This document shows positions 7,513 through 15,643 of a stretch of 25,822 nt of DNA, piece after piece. The stretch's first letter is position 1. Each line of letters opens with the position of its first letter. Position numbers and translations under genes: made by a program. The notes under the pieces are model-generated. The model had not been told where the DNA came from, did no database searches, and saw only the letters and a program-made list of their open reading frames with translations. The DNA is from CAZJVD01 sp964549505 (GTDB lineage: Bacteria; Bdellovibrionota; UBA1018; CAZJVD01), in the NCBI GenBank assembly GCA_964549505.1, contig CAZJVD010000024.1, positions 1 through 25,822 of the forward strand, written 5' to 3'.

Positions 7513-8874
7513 CTACGAAACAGTTTGTGCCAAAACCTTTTTTTGAAAAGAAGCGACGCTACTAAAAACAGCTTCCTTATCGATCGAGATGTAACTTCCT
7601 TTATCAAAAAGTTTCTTTCCTGCACACCATACCGTTTCGACCTCTAAACCGGTCATGGAGTAAACGATATGACTGATAAGATCATAGATCGGTTGCAGAT
7701 GGGGGTATCCGAGGTCAATCACAAAAAGATCCGCGGACTTACCTACGGATAGACTGCCGATTTCCTGCTCTAATCCGATCGCCGTGGCCCCACCCAGGGT
7801 AGCCATCTGGAGAACCTCTCGAGCCCCGAAAGAAGTCTGATCCGCAATACGAATCTTCTGGAGTTTAGCCGCTGTGTCCATCTCGTGAAACAGGCTTAAG
7901 TTGTTGTTACTGGCCGATCCATCGGACCCGATACCCACGTTTACTCCCGCTCTCAAGAGTTCGGGAACAGGGGCAATGCCGGCTCCAAGCTTGAGGTTTG
8001 ATTCGGGGTTGTGAATCACCGATGTCTTTGTTTTCGCAAGGATCTCGATATCGCCATCGTCGACGTGCACACAGTGGGCGTACATCACGCCCCGACCGAC
8101 ACATCCCAAGCGCTGCAGTCGCGCTACGGGCGTCATCTCATGTTTCTGACGTGACTCCTGAACCTCACCCGCAGTTTCTGAAACATGGATCTGCAACGGA
8201 ACCCCGTACTTTTCACGAAGACGAACGGTCGCAGCGAGGGTCTCTTCGGAACAACTGTAAGGTGCGTGCGGCGCTAAAGAGGGGCGAACGAGAGGATGCT
8301 TACCAAAACCTTCCCAGAGTTCATCCCACTGGCGCTCCCACTCCTTTCGATCGCCCGAAAGATTTCCCGGTGCTGGAAAATCTGTAAAACAGGAACCGAC
8401 AACACCACGAAGTCCGACGCGATCCCAAACGCGGGCCATCTCAGGCGCAAAAAAATACATGTCGGCCACTGCGGTCACACCGAAACGAATAAACTCCATC
8501 GCAGCCAGTTCAGCTCCGGTACGAACAAACTGAGCGCTCACAAGTGCGCGTTCGAGAGGCAGAATCTTTTTGAAGATCCACGTCTCGAAAGCCAGATCAT
8601 CAGCCACACCTCGCAACAACGTCATCGCGGTGTGAGTGTGCGCATTGATAAGTCCCGGGACAACGGCCCGATTACTCAGAACACGCCACTCACGACAGTC
8701 GAATCGCGCCTGTAAATCGCGTTGCGCCTCCTGCAGATCAGACTTTTGTAACTTTTCGAGAACGGCTATTTTCTGATTCTCGATGCCAAGAAAATAACCA
8801 CGCGCCGTCACCGGACCATCCTTTTCGTGCAGAACAATCCAGTCACAGAGGAGGCCGAGATCGAGTCTTCTCAT
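7513..8874 (-). CDS. mtaD: amidohydrolase: 5-methylthioadenosine / S-adenosylhomocysteine / 5'-deoxyadenosine deaminase
   Basis: A 453-residue metal-dependent deaminase of the MtaD/DadD/SAH-deaminase group, expected to convert the adenine of MTA, 5'-deoxyadenosine or SAH to hypoxanthine. Metal and catalytic residues are visible: H79/H81 in PGLINAHTHTAM, H203 in LAPHAPYSCS, H230 and E233 in IHVSET, H267 in YAHCVH, and D318 in GIGSDGSASNNNLSLFHE. Guanine deaminase and TrzA/AtzB-type hydrolases share this fold, but HAPYSCSE together with the salvage neighbours supports the nucleoside deaminase. Its ATG overlaps the stop of the phosphorylase gene (ATGA). The exact preferred substrate is not decidable here. 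Confidence 0.88.
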   Translation of the reverse strand: MRRLDLGLLCDWIVLHEKDGPVTARGYFLGIENQKIAVLEKLQKSDLQEAQRDLQARFDCREWRVLSNRAVVPGLINAHTHTAMTLLRGVADDLAFETWIFKKILPLERALVSAQFVRTGAELAAMEFIRFGVTAVADMYFFAPEMARVWDRVGLRGVVGSCFTDFPAPGNLSGDRKEWERQWDELWEGFGKHPLVRPSLAPHAPYSCSEETLAATVRLREKYGVPLQIHVSETAGEVQESRQKHEMTPVARLQRLGCVGRGVMYAHCVHVDDGDIEILAKTKTSVIHNPESNLKLGAGIAPVPELLRAGVNVGIGSDGSASNNNLSLFHEMDTAAKLQKIRIADQTSFGAREVLQMATLGGATAIGLEQEIGSLSVGKSADLFVIDLGYPHLQPIYDLISHIVYSMTGLEVETVWCAGKKLFDKGSYISIDKEAVFSSVASFQKKVLAQTVS

Positions 8875-9695
8875 TCGAGACCCGCTCCAAATTTCAAGAC
8901 CGCGTTCAGAATGCGCGGACCGACGGACGCTGTGGATTTAAGAATCGATGTATGGTCCAAAGGCTGACTCGCTAAACCACTCGCCAAGTTACTGAGCAAC
9001 GAAAGACCGACGACTTCAGCGCGCGTATGGCAAAGCGCAATCGTCTCCCAGACGGTCGACATACCGACGGCGTCCAGATCCCATTTTGCGAAGAGACGAA
9101 TCTCAGCAGGTGTTTCAAAACTCGGCCCAAGAAGCCCCAGATAGGTTCCTTCGTGAACCTCAATCTTTTCGGCTTCGAGATTTTTTTTCAGAAGTTTCGT
9201 TAAATTCTTCGAGTACGCCTCGCTCAAATCTGGAAAACGAGTTCCGCGCTCCCCTCCCGAGGACCATCGCGGGTTTTCGCCAACCAGGGGATTCTTTCCC
9301 GTAAGATTGACATGATCCTGGATCAACATCACCGATCCAACGGACCAATCACGATGCATTGAACCCGCGGCGTTGGTGATCAGATAGCGAGTCGTACCCC
9401 GTTCACGCGTCCACAAAACGGGAGCGACGACTTGCGAAGGCTCATGCCCCTCGTATCCATGCAGCCGCCCCTGCTGAAGAAGAACCGTCTTTTGTGTGGG
9501 CTGATGTTGAAAAAGAACAAATCGTCCGGCGTGGCCGTCCACTGTTGGAGGTACGAGACCGGGTATCTCTTTGAAGGAACACGCGCCAATCCGCTTCCAA
9601 CCTAACGCCGTGTCAGAAAGGTCGTCGGCGAAAACAGATCCCAGCACGACGTGCAAATCGGGATAGCGAATCCCGTGTTTCTCAAAGAAATCCAC
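8871..9695 (-). CDS. purine nucleoside phosphorylase family protein (trimeric PNP/MTIP type)
   Basis: A 274-residue phosphorolytic enzyme of the PNP/MTAP family. Matching blocks are GRLHGYEGH (76-84), ITNAAGSMH (106-114), IQDHVNLTGKNPL, LLGPSFETPAEIR (188-200) and AVGMSTVWETI (209-219). The base-recognising residues read E198 and N236 (LLSNLASG). Known family members with Asn at the N236 position prefer 6-oxopurines, while MTAP has Asp there. That fits phosphorolysis of methylthioinosine, deoxyinosine or inosine made by the neighbouring deaminase. The start is GTG at 9695 because a stop lies two codons upstream; no ribosome site is seen. A perfect TTGACA (-35) sits at 9725-9730 on this strand, but the -10 is weak and the leader would be very short. 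Confidence 0.88.
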   Translation of the reverse strand: MDFFEKHGIRYPDLHVVLGSVFADDLSDTALGWKRIGACSFKEIPGLVPPTVDGHAGRFVLFQHQPTQKTVLLQQGRLHGYEGHEPSQVVAPVLWTRERGTTRYLITNAAGSMHRDWSVGSVMLIQDHVNLTGKNPLVGENPRWSSGGERGTRFPDLSEAYSKNLTKLLKKNLEAEKIEVHEGTYLGLLGPSFETPAEIRLFAKWDLDAVGMSTVWETIALCHTRAEVVGLSLLSNLASGLASQPLDHTSILKSTASVGPRILNAVLKFGAGLE

Positions 9696-9828
9696 GGACT
9701 ATCGTTGACTGATTTGACCTGGCTTGTCAAGGCGACGCTTTCCGTCTCGGTGCCATACGTGGCAATCATCCGCCCGGTCCTCCGCTTTTTTAAAACTCTG
9801 ATAGGGATAAAAGAAGGAGGGCTTAGAC

Positions 9829-10203
9829 ATGATCCAAGTCGTATTCAAGAACCTCGCACGATCCGATATTGTAAAAAACGTTGTCGAAGATCGTGTACGC
9901 CATCTTGAGGAAAAGTTCCCTGAACTTCATTCAGAGAAACTCCTCGTAACATTGAGTATGGAAAACTCCCCCTACCAGCGCGGACCCGACCATTACACGG
10001 TTCGACTCATCACAAGAGCGAAGAAGTTTAAAGACACGGTTCTGGAACGCTCAGCACCGAATCTTTACATCGCGCTTGCTGACGTCATCGACCGCGCGCT
10101 TGAGGTCCTGCACCGCAAAGCAGAGAAGCGACGCGAACGACGCCGCTGGCAATTGCGCCACGGACGCCTCTTTGCGCGTAGTGTGTTTGCTTCGACGGCT
10201 TAG
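9829..10203 (+). CDS. hpf: ribosome hibernation promoting factor / sigma-54 modulation protein (short HPF/RaiA family)
   Basis: 124 residues of the S30AE fold, which binds the 30S decoding region to silence ribosomes in stationary phase. N-terminal beta strand MIQVVFKNLARSDIVKNVVEDRV, a second helix and strand block (PELHSEKLLVTLSMENS), and NLYIALADVIDRALEVLHRKAEKRRERRR match the family layout. It lacks the C-terminal dimerisation domain of long HPF and ends in a very Arg-rich tail. An excellent ribosome site (AAGGAGGG) lies 8-10 nt before the ATG. Family members are often linked to rpoN; here the sigma-54 link is only the two activator genes 6 kb away. Confidence 0.85.
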   Translation: MIQVVFKNLARSDIVKNVVEDRVRHLEEKFPELHSEKLLVTLSMENSPYQRGPDHYTVRLITRAKKFKDTVLERSAPNLYIALADVIDRALEVLHRKAEKRRERRRWQLRHGRLFARSVFASTA

Positions 10204-10253
10204 ACTAGACTCAAGAGACTCGGGGCGGCCTCTGAGGTACGCTGTACCGATTG

Positions 10254-11150
10254 ATGAGAGCCCAACCCGAGACTCCAGAAGTCGTTCGTATCCCTGATGT
10301 CACGGGTGCCAACGGAACCCGCGTGTCGTTCCGTCGCGTCGGAACTGGCCCGAAGAAGGTTCTCTTCTTTCACGGCTTTCCAGGTTCCAGCGCACAGGTG
10401 GAGTTCTTTCGTCCGTACGTCGACAAGCTTGGACTTGAGGTCCTCGGATTTGATCGGCCTGGCTATGGCACATCGGAACCGGTCGGCGATGATCAGTTCG
10501 GACAAACATCGCGCGTATCAAAGGCACTTCTTGCACATCTCGGGTGGAATAACTGTCATGCCATCTCGGTCAGCGGTGGTACGCCGTTCTTGTTTGCACT
10601 GATGCAGACGTTTCCTGAGCTCATGACTCATGTGAGTATCGTGAGCGGACTCGGACCTATCGCGACTCCGGGCTTTGAGGGTCTTCTTCCTTGGAAATCC
10701 AAACTCGGACTCCGTCTCTTTCCTAAGATTCCGAGTCATTGGTTCGCAACAGCGATCACCGCGACGCTCGGGAACCCAAGATTGCAGTCGTTCAATCCGG
10801 TTCGATTTTTTCTTCCGATGTCGAAGGCCGACGCCGAAGTCCTTCAGGTACCGCCGGCAATCGACATCTTGACGTGTGCACTTCGCGAAGCCTTTCATCA
10901 AAAAGGCACCGGACCAAGACGCGACGCTATCGCTTATCTATCACCCTGGAAACCTGAGACCGGATCGTACACAGGTTCCATTGATTTTTGGCATGGCGAT
11001 GAAGACATTGTTTTACCTGCCGCAATTGCGAGACGCGTTTCCAGTTTTATTCCTTCAGCCAAACTCCATATTCTTTCTAACGAAGGCCACTACAGCTTAG
11101 GCATTCGACAGCTTGAATCCATTTTCCGAAAAAGTGGAAGCGCCTCGTAG
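10254..11150 (+). CDS. alpha/beta hydrolase
   Basis: 298 residues with the classic alpha/beta-hydrolase order: oxyanion loop HGFPG (40-44), the GFDRPGYGTSE strand-loop (65-75), a nucleophile elbow SVSGG with S107 (first Gly of GxSxG replaced by Ser), a lid region, an acid residue in HGDEDIV (D249 or D251) and the histidine in NEGHYS (H279). Substrate is unknown; esterases, lactonases and haloperoxidase-like proteins share these motifs. The ATG at 10254 was chosen over the TTG at 10251. No good ribosome site is present; a small hairpin (GGTAC-GCT-GTACC, 10236-10248) lies just upstream. The gap after hpf is 50 bp, so they may be co-transcribed. Confidence 0.85.
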   Translation: MRAQPETPEVVRIPDVTGANGTRVSFRRVGTGPKKVLFFHGFPGSSAQVEFFRPYVDKLGLEVLGFDRPGYGTSEPVGDDQFGQTSRVSKALLAHLGWNNCHAISVSGGTPFLFALMQTFPELMTHVSIVSGLGPIATPGFEGLLPWKSKLGLRLFPKIPSHWFATAITATLGNPRLQSFNPVRFFLPMSKADAEVLQVPPAIDILTCALREAFHQKGTGPRRDAIAYLSPWKPETGSYTGSIDFWHGDEDIVLPAAIARRVSSFIPSAKLHILSNEGHYSLGIRQLESIFRKSGSAS

Positions 11151-11183
11151 CCAGCTACGCACTGTCGAACGGGCTCATACCCT

Positions 11184-11438
11184 TTAGTTGTTCAGCCCCA
11201 AGACTGCCGCCAGCCCCGTCTCGGCATCGAGAAAGTTCGCGCAAACCGGCGAGAAATAAAACGGGTCGCGGTTCCGATCCAAAAGATACACGAAGACACG
11301 GTCTCCACCTTGATCCGGGCCAGCGCTATCGAAGAACCGCGCATACTCGGCGCGGGTGAGGTTCTTGCGGAGAAAGATCGCTTGCAACCAGTGCCCCAGC
11401 GGCGAGTGGTCCTGAAAGCCAAGCTCGGACACATCCAC
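11184..11438 (-). CDS. small hypothetical protein
   Basis: 84 residues, soluble, with a protein-like pattern (LTRAEYARFFDSAG, DRVFVYLLDRNRDPFYFSP). No family recognised. It has no ATG: the first in-frame start is GTG at 11438 (another at 11432), with no ribosome site. A strong sigma-70-type promoter (11468-11496) lies just upstream, so a short transcript beginning near 11461 is likely. The open frame continues upstream of the GTG to 11468 with plausible residues, so it may be a remnant of a longer gene. It is convergent with the hydrolase gene. Confidence 0.5.
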   Translation of the reverse strand: MDVSELGFQDHSPLGHWLQAIFLRKNLTRAEYARFFDSAGPDQGGDRVFVYLLDRNRDPFYFSPVCANFLDAETGLAAVLGLNN

Positions 11439-11467
11439 AAAAGGACCGCAATAGGAATCACGGCCGA

Positions 11468-11496
11468 TCTATAGCGTGATGGAGTAGACGCGTCAA
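11468..11496 (-). promoter_or_regulatory. sigma-70-type promoter for the small gene at 11184-11438
   Basis: Minus strand: TTGACG (-35, 11491-11496), a 17-nt spacer, TATAGA (-10, 11468-11473). This is a near-consensus pair. The start of transcription would be near 11461, giving a leader of about 20 nt before the GTG at 11438. Confidence 0.55.
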
Positions 11497-11540
11497 TTTA
11501 CGGCTCAATTGCGTTCCGCACTTTCCCGTACGAAACGCGG

Positions 11541-12101
11541 TCATCGTTTTAAAGAAAATGATGGCCCTCGCCTGAATACAAAATCACAATCCGGTGCTGC
11601 GTAAAAAACCTGTGAACACTCAAACGTTCCCGACAGGTCTTGTCCCTTTAGTTCATCCAAAATTTCCTTTGTTCTATCCATCGTAACGAACTCAGCAATG
11701 GTCATATGTGGCGAAAAAGGATGCTTCCTTGAAATTGCATTTTGAAAGACACTCGCTTCTTCAAGACGAATGACTAAATTTTTAAAGAGACTAGAAGGTT
11801 CGACCCTCAAAACAACACCTGGGATTCCGGGGTAGTTGTAGGTAGGACCAAATTGAACTTCAAACCTATCCACCTCTGAAAGAGTGTTTTGGATCTCGTC
11901 ATAATCCCTCTCTAACAGTTCCCGGGATAATGGGACCGTTAGGCTGATGTGGGCCCCGCAAACAGACTGTGATTTCGGATCGTAGAGTTCCCTTAGAGAG
12001 TTGATTTTCTCAAAGATTCCGTCGGGCGGAAAAACAAAAAAAGCACCATGTCGGTACTCCTTCTGCCACTCCTCCCATTCTGAGCAATCGATGTTCGTCA
12101 T
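11541..12101 (-). CDS. 2H phosphoesterase superfamily protein (2'-5' RNA ligase / cyclic phosphodiesterase-like)
   Basis: 186 residues with two H-x-S/T motifs about 80 residues apart: H51-I-S53 (GAHISLTVPL) and H132-M-T134 (FSPHMTIAEF). These are the catalytic pairs of 2H phosphoesterases, which act on 2',3'-cyclic or 2'-5' nucleotide bonds. The fold pattern between the motifs (GPTYNYPGIPGVVLRVEP) fits the superfamily. The real substrate is unknown. It has no signal sequence, unlike its neighbours. The ATG at 12101 follows the upstream secreted-protein gene by 31 bp on the same strand. Confidence 0.7.
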   Translation of the reverse strand: MTNIDCSEWEEWQKEYRHGAFFVFPPDGIFEKINSLRELYDPKSQSVCGAHISLTVPLSRELLERDYDEIQNTLSEVDRFEVQFGPTYNYPGIPGVVLRVEPSSLFKNLVIRLEEASVFQNAISRKHPFSPHMTIAEFVTMDRTKEILDELKGQDLSGTFECSQVFYAAPDCDFVFRRGPSFSLKR

Positions 12102-12132
12102 TCTCGTGACCAGCCGGATTCGGTTTGCATTT

Positions 12133-12450
12133 CTAGGATTCTGGATTTTTTACTATTGAAACGATCTCACACCGAGTGGAGGGCGTTTCAAATTCAGCGA
12201 CTTTTGTTTCGTATGTAACTACCATGCCACCAGGCCCAACAGTCGCATAGGACAAGTATCTTTTTTCATGAAGACCCGAGTAGTCCTGAAAGACGGTATG
12301 AAACGGGATATCTTTTCTATTGAGATGTAATTCTACAATAGAAAGAACAACATCATTCACCCTGCCCAGGCAGTATGGTTCCAAATGAGATGTCGCAAAT
12401 GAACTACCACTCAATGATAGTAAAACCGAAACTGTCGCCAATGTTTTCAT
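12133..12450 (-). CDS. hypothetical secreted protein (105 aa)
   Basis: A short exported protein: MKTLATVSVLLSLSGSSFA is a typical signal peptide with cleavage after SFA. The mature ~85 residues contain two cysteines (EPYCLGRV and TRCEIVSI), possibly a disulfide. No family recognised. The ATG at 12450 is chosen because GGGGGG lies 6 nt ahead; a GTG three bases earlier is also in frame. A TATACT box lies upstream on the same strand but has no clear -35. Confidence 0.65.
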   Translation of the reverse strand: MKTLATVSVLLSLSGSSFATSHLEPYCLGRVNDVVLSIVELHLNRKDIPFHTVFQDYSGLHEKRYLSYATVGPGGMVVTYETKVAEFETPSTRCEIVSIVKNPES

Positions 12451-12532
12451 CACGTTCCCCCCAAAGAAAAAAGCTCAACCCCGTCTCACCGACTACAGTA
12501 TATCCGAAGCCCGGAAATCCAGGGGCATTAGG

Positions 12533-13165
12533 TCATTCAAATAAAAGAATCTTTGAGACCGCGTTATCGACTTCAAAGATCGGTCGAGCTCCAGCCCTTA
12601 TCGAATCGGCCACGTCCATTTCTCCAGATTCGGTAAGCCAGAAAAAATGAACAACCTGATTTCGTGATGCTCTCAGTTCCTGTGCTGCCTCCCACCCATC
12701 TAGATTTCGGACACCGGTCACTAAGATCTTTCTAACGCCGAGTTGGTAAACTTTATCTTGCATGACGGCTTGGGCAGGCTCCGGATGTACTGAGATATTC
12801 GATAGATCAACCACGGTTCGAAACTTACCATCATAGGATTGGAAACGACCTTCGTCGTCATAACCGTGTTCTTGAACCTCGCTAAGACGTCCATCGGAGG
12901 CAATAGCCCGCCAATACCAAAAATTACTGATGCCACCGCTTAAACCAAGATACGACCCTCCGGTAACCAAAACAGGTTTCTCGTCTCTCAATACGATTCC
13001 TCCTACTTTCATCACAGATCGATCAGCACGAGAGGCATTCACCGATATGGCAAAATTCCGAAACGCTCTATGACATTCACCAGAAAGACCAAAAGGATTT
13101 CTCAGGTCCCCAGAGGCACGCGCAGAAGTCACCGCAATAGCAAAATAAATCACGAAATTTAACAC
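12533..13165 (-). CDS. hypothetical secreted protein (210 aa)
   Basis: The N-terminus MLNFVIYFAIAVTSARASG looks like a signal peptide, with cleavage likely after ARA or ASG. The rest is a mixed alpha/beta domain without recognisable motifs; it includes a single early cysteine (GECHRAF). The start is GTG at 13165, and AACAC-GGTGG-GTGTT (arms 13161-13165 and 13171-13175) overlaps it. No ribosome site is evident. The spacing to the next downstream gene is 82 bp, so it may or may not share a transcript with the 105-aa secreted protein. Confidence 0.65.
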   Translation of the reverse strand: MLNFVIYFAIAVTSARASGDLRNPFGLSGECHRAFRNFAISVNASRADRSVMKVGGIVLRDEKPVLVTGGSYLGLSGGISNFWYWRAIASDGRLSEVQEHGYDDEGRFQSYDGKFRTVVDLSNISVHPEPAQAVMQDKVYQLGVRKILVTGVRNLDGWEAAQELRASRNQVVHFFWLTESGEMDVADSIRAGARPIFEVDNAVSKILLFE

Positions 13166-13234
13166 GGTGGGTGTTTAACATTTTCGCCCGATGGTGGCAA
13201 GTTAACGAGACCGGATCGTGAAATACTTAGCGAT

Positions 13235-14344
13235 CTATTTCAGTTCAGGCAACGCGGTAAAGAACTGATCAAAATCCAAGAGAACTCGGGCTTCACCTTC
13301 GGAAAGAAGCTCTGGAAGCTGAAGCTCCGGGTAGTCTGCCATCTGAATCTGATCTTTCAAGCGAGGATCTGACGCTAACACTGACTCCTTTTCCTCTCCC
13401 AAAGCCCAATGCAGAAACGATTCAGAAACTGTTACAGGAATCGCGTTCGACGTGAAAATGTCTATCATTCTCAAATACGCGTCGAGGGCTGTGGGGTCCA
13501 TTCCATCACGGACAATCTGAAGACGATAGCCGCGAGCACCGTCTCGACTAATATGAAACTGAGGACCATTGCGAACCGGGTCATGACCATGATCGATTCG
13601 GGGCTGGCCGAACAGATGTTCGAACGAAAGAGAGGGTTCGTCACCTCGCCTCAAATCGGGTTGGAAATACCTATCAAAATTTGAAGCGTCGATTCCCCCA
13701 TGGCGCCTTAGCTCTTCCCAGGTTTTTTCCTGACCTGTGATCTCAGTGAGCGCAGGATAATATGCACGAAGGGCGCGCGCTATGGTGTTAACAAACACAC
13801 CGAATGGGATCTCTACGACGGCTGGTACGATGGAAGCCCGAACCAGAGCCGACGCCAGTTTTTCTTGGGAACGAGCAAAGTGCTCTGGTTGTAACATTCG
13901 TTGGGGAACCAAGATCGTCTGATGTTGTTTCACCCAGGCTTCGATGGGTGAACGAAGTGGATCGCGATTCGTGACCGCCATCTGGTCGCGTACGATGCGA
14001 AATAGTTCGATCGCATCGTGCTCTCCGTTTCCTCCGTTGCCCGGAGCCGCCTGCATTGACCATCTTGCACCTTCCCTGAGAGCAAAGACTTCAACCTCGG
14101 GTCCCTTTATACAATATTCGCCGTGCCGATACACAGCGATGGAGACGGGGCTTTCACCGACCCAAGCAATATTATTGAAGACCATGCGGTCGGGCGTGAC
14201 CCGCGTTGGTTTAAACTTCTGCAATTCACGATGAAATCCTCGTATCAAAACATCGGGAGCAATACGCCCCTCACACTCGCGGTCATCGGCCAACGCGACG
14301 AATGAAGCAGTAAAGATGAGACTGAGGAATAGTGCCCGATTCAT
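13235..14344 (-). CDS. hypothetical secreted protein (369 aa), end of the J-domain operon
   Basis: A signal peptide (MNRALFLSLIFTASFVALA, cleavage before DDREC) precedes a ~350-residue domain. Two cysteines lie near the N-terminus (REC and YCIKGPE) and a glycine-rich spot (GNGGNGEHD) further on. The latter half is rich in acidic and aromatic residues. I do not recognise a family. The ATG at 14344 is chosen; a GTG two codons earlier (14350) is possible. The gene begins 15 bp after the J-domain gene stop, so it is probably the third gene of that transcript. Confidence 0.7.
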   Translation of the reverse strand: MNRALFLSLIFTASFVALADDRECEGRIAPDVLIRGFHRELQKFKPTRVTPDRMVFNNIAWVGESPVSIAVYRHGEYCIKGPEVEVFALREGARWSMQAAPGNGGNGEHDAIELFRIVRDQMAVTNRDPLRSPIEAWVKQHQTILVPQRMLQPEHFARSQEKLASALVRASIVPAVVEIPFGVFVNTIARALRAYYPALTEITGQEKTWEELRRHGGIDASNFDRYFQPDLRRGDEPSLSFEHLFGQPRIDHGHDPVRNGPQFHISRDGARGYRLQIVRDGMDPTALDAYLRMIDIFTSNAIPVTVSESFLHWALGEEKESVLASDPRLKDQIQMADYPELQLPELLSEGEARVLLDFDQFFTALPELK

Positions 14345-14359
14345 GACCACACGCGGTTC

Positions 14360-15643
14360 TCATTCAAGAGCGGGTCGGTTTTCCACTTCGGCCGTCAATC
14401 GCACGCCACAGGTGGGCCTACCAGAGAGCAAAGGGCGGTTGGAGCGCAGAACCGTGTCTCGGTGGGCACGCTCCAAGGCAGCTGAAGCCGCGCGACGAAT
14501 ACCGTAGGTTCTACCCTGAGCTTGCATAGATAACACGAACGCTCGATCGTGGGGATCATCGGAGGCGGCCATCGCTCGCAAAATCCAGCGTGGAACAGAG
14601 TAGTGATACCAACGAACTTTAGCGTCCAAGAAATCTCGAAAAAGAGATGAAAGCGGAGTGGCCTCTGGGTAGAGGCGCTTGAGTGCTGGGTCCAAAAGCC
14701 CCTTGAGCTCGAGATAAACTTGATGCGTCCAAGTTTCAGGGTCACCGCGACTTCCGTGCCTGTAGTAAACGTCCTCAAACTGCCCCGGATCAAATCCAAA
14801 ATAGATATCGAGTAAGGTGAACAGCTCGTCTGTTGAAACGGCTTCTTGAATGGCACGCTCCATCAGCCCGGGATGCCCCCCTGATCCATACAAGCGATTG
14901 ATTTGTAGGATCTCACCCAATGTACAGCGGGCAAAGCGATTCGGGCTAAAACGCACAGGCTCTGTGGATGATATTGGTTCGGGGCCCAGGAAAAAAAGCC
15001 CATCGAGAGAGGCCTGAATAAACTGCTTTACAGCTGCGTTCCACCGAGCCGGGGCCACAGCACTCCAACCTGATGCGTGTTCATTACGCGGGTAACGCTT
15101 CCGAAACTCTCTCAACGTCGTGATCATGGCTTCCGAATAGGTCATCGCGTGGCGATACCTCTCAAAACTCTGCTCAAGCTCCTCCAAATACCCTTCAATC
15201 ATCGGACCCAGTCCCATGCGATCATTGAAAGCTTGAAACTGACGTCGAAACTGCGCATCCAGCTCGCTCAATGACGGAATGTGATCTTCCGCTGTAAAGC
15301 GATGCACGTTGTCCGCAACAACGTCTTCATGCCATGACTCCCGTACTCTACCACCGTTGTAGGACACTCGACTCTTCGAATCGATGAGCACCTTGTAGGC
15401 CTCGGAAGCTTCTCTAAACATTCGACTCGCTTCTTCCACCCGATCAGGATTGTGATCCGGGTGGTATCGAAGTGCCAGCCTACGATATGCTTTTTTGATT
15501 TCGTCCGGAGTAGCAGTGCTTGGGACTTCTAGCACTTCGTAGTAGTTGCGCTTTTCGCCTTCGGCGCTCGCGGTCGTATAATTCAGGTGCAGGCTCAGGA
15601 TCATGAGCATGGGTGTCAGCGCGACAAGACACGACGTTTTCAT
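14360..15643 (-). CDS. J-domain protein with N-terminal signal or membrane segment
   Basis: 427 residues. A hydrophobic start (CLVALTPMLMILSLHLNYTTASA, residues 5-27) is followed at once by a full J domain (~33-96) with the HPD tripeptide at 61-63 (LRYHPDHNPD), the site that stimulates DnaK-type ATPases. The remaining ~330 residues are an alpha-helical domain with no family I can name. If the N-terminus is a cleaved signal peptide, the J domain would be outside the cytoplasm, away from DnaK; if it is a reversed anchor, the J domain would face the cytoplasm. Its ATG overlaps the upstream membrane-protein stop (ATGA). Confidence 0.8.
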   Translation of the reverse strand: MKTSCLVALTPMLMILSLHLNYTTASAEGEKRNYYEVLEVPSTATPDEIKKAYRRLALRYHPDHNPDRVEEASRMFREASEAYKVLIDSKSRVSYNGGRVRESWHEDVVADNVHRFTAEDHIPSLSELDAQFRRQFQAFNDRMGLGPMIEGYLEELEQSFERYRHAMTYSEAMITTLREFRKRYPRNEHASGWSAVAPARWNAAVKQFIQASLDGLFFLGPEPISSTEPVRFSPNRFARCTLGEILQINRLYGSGGHPGLMERAIQEAVSTDELFTLLDIYFGFDPGQFEDVYYRHGSRGDPETWTHQVYLELKGLLDPALKRLYPEATPLSSLFRDFLDAKVRWYHYSVPRWILRAMAASDDPHDRAFVLSMQAQGRTYGIRRAASAALERAHRDTVLRSNRPLLSGRPTCGVRLTAEVENRPALE

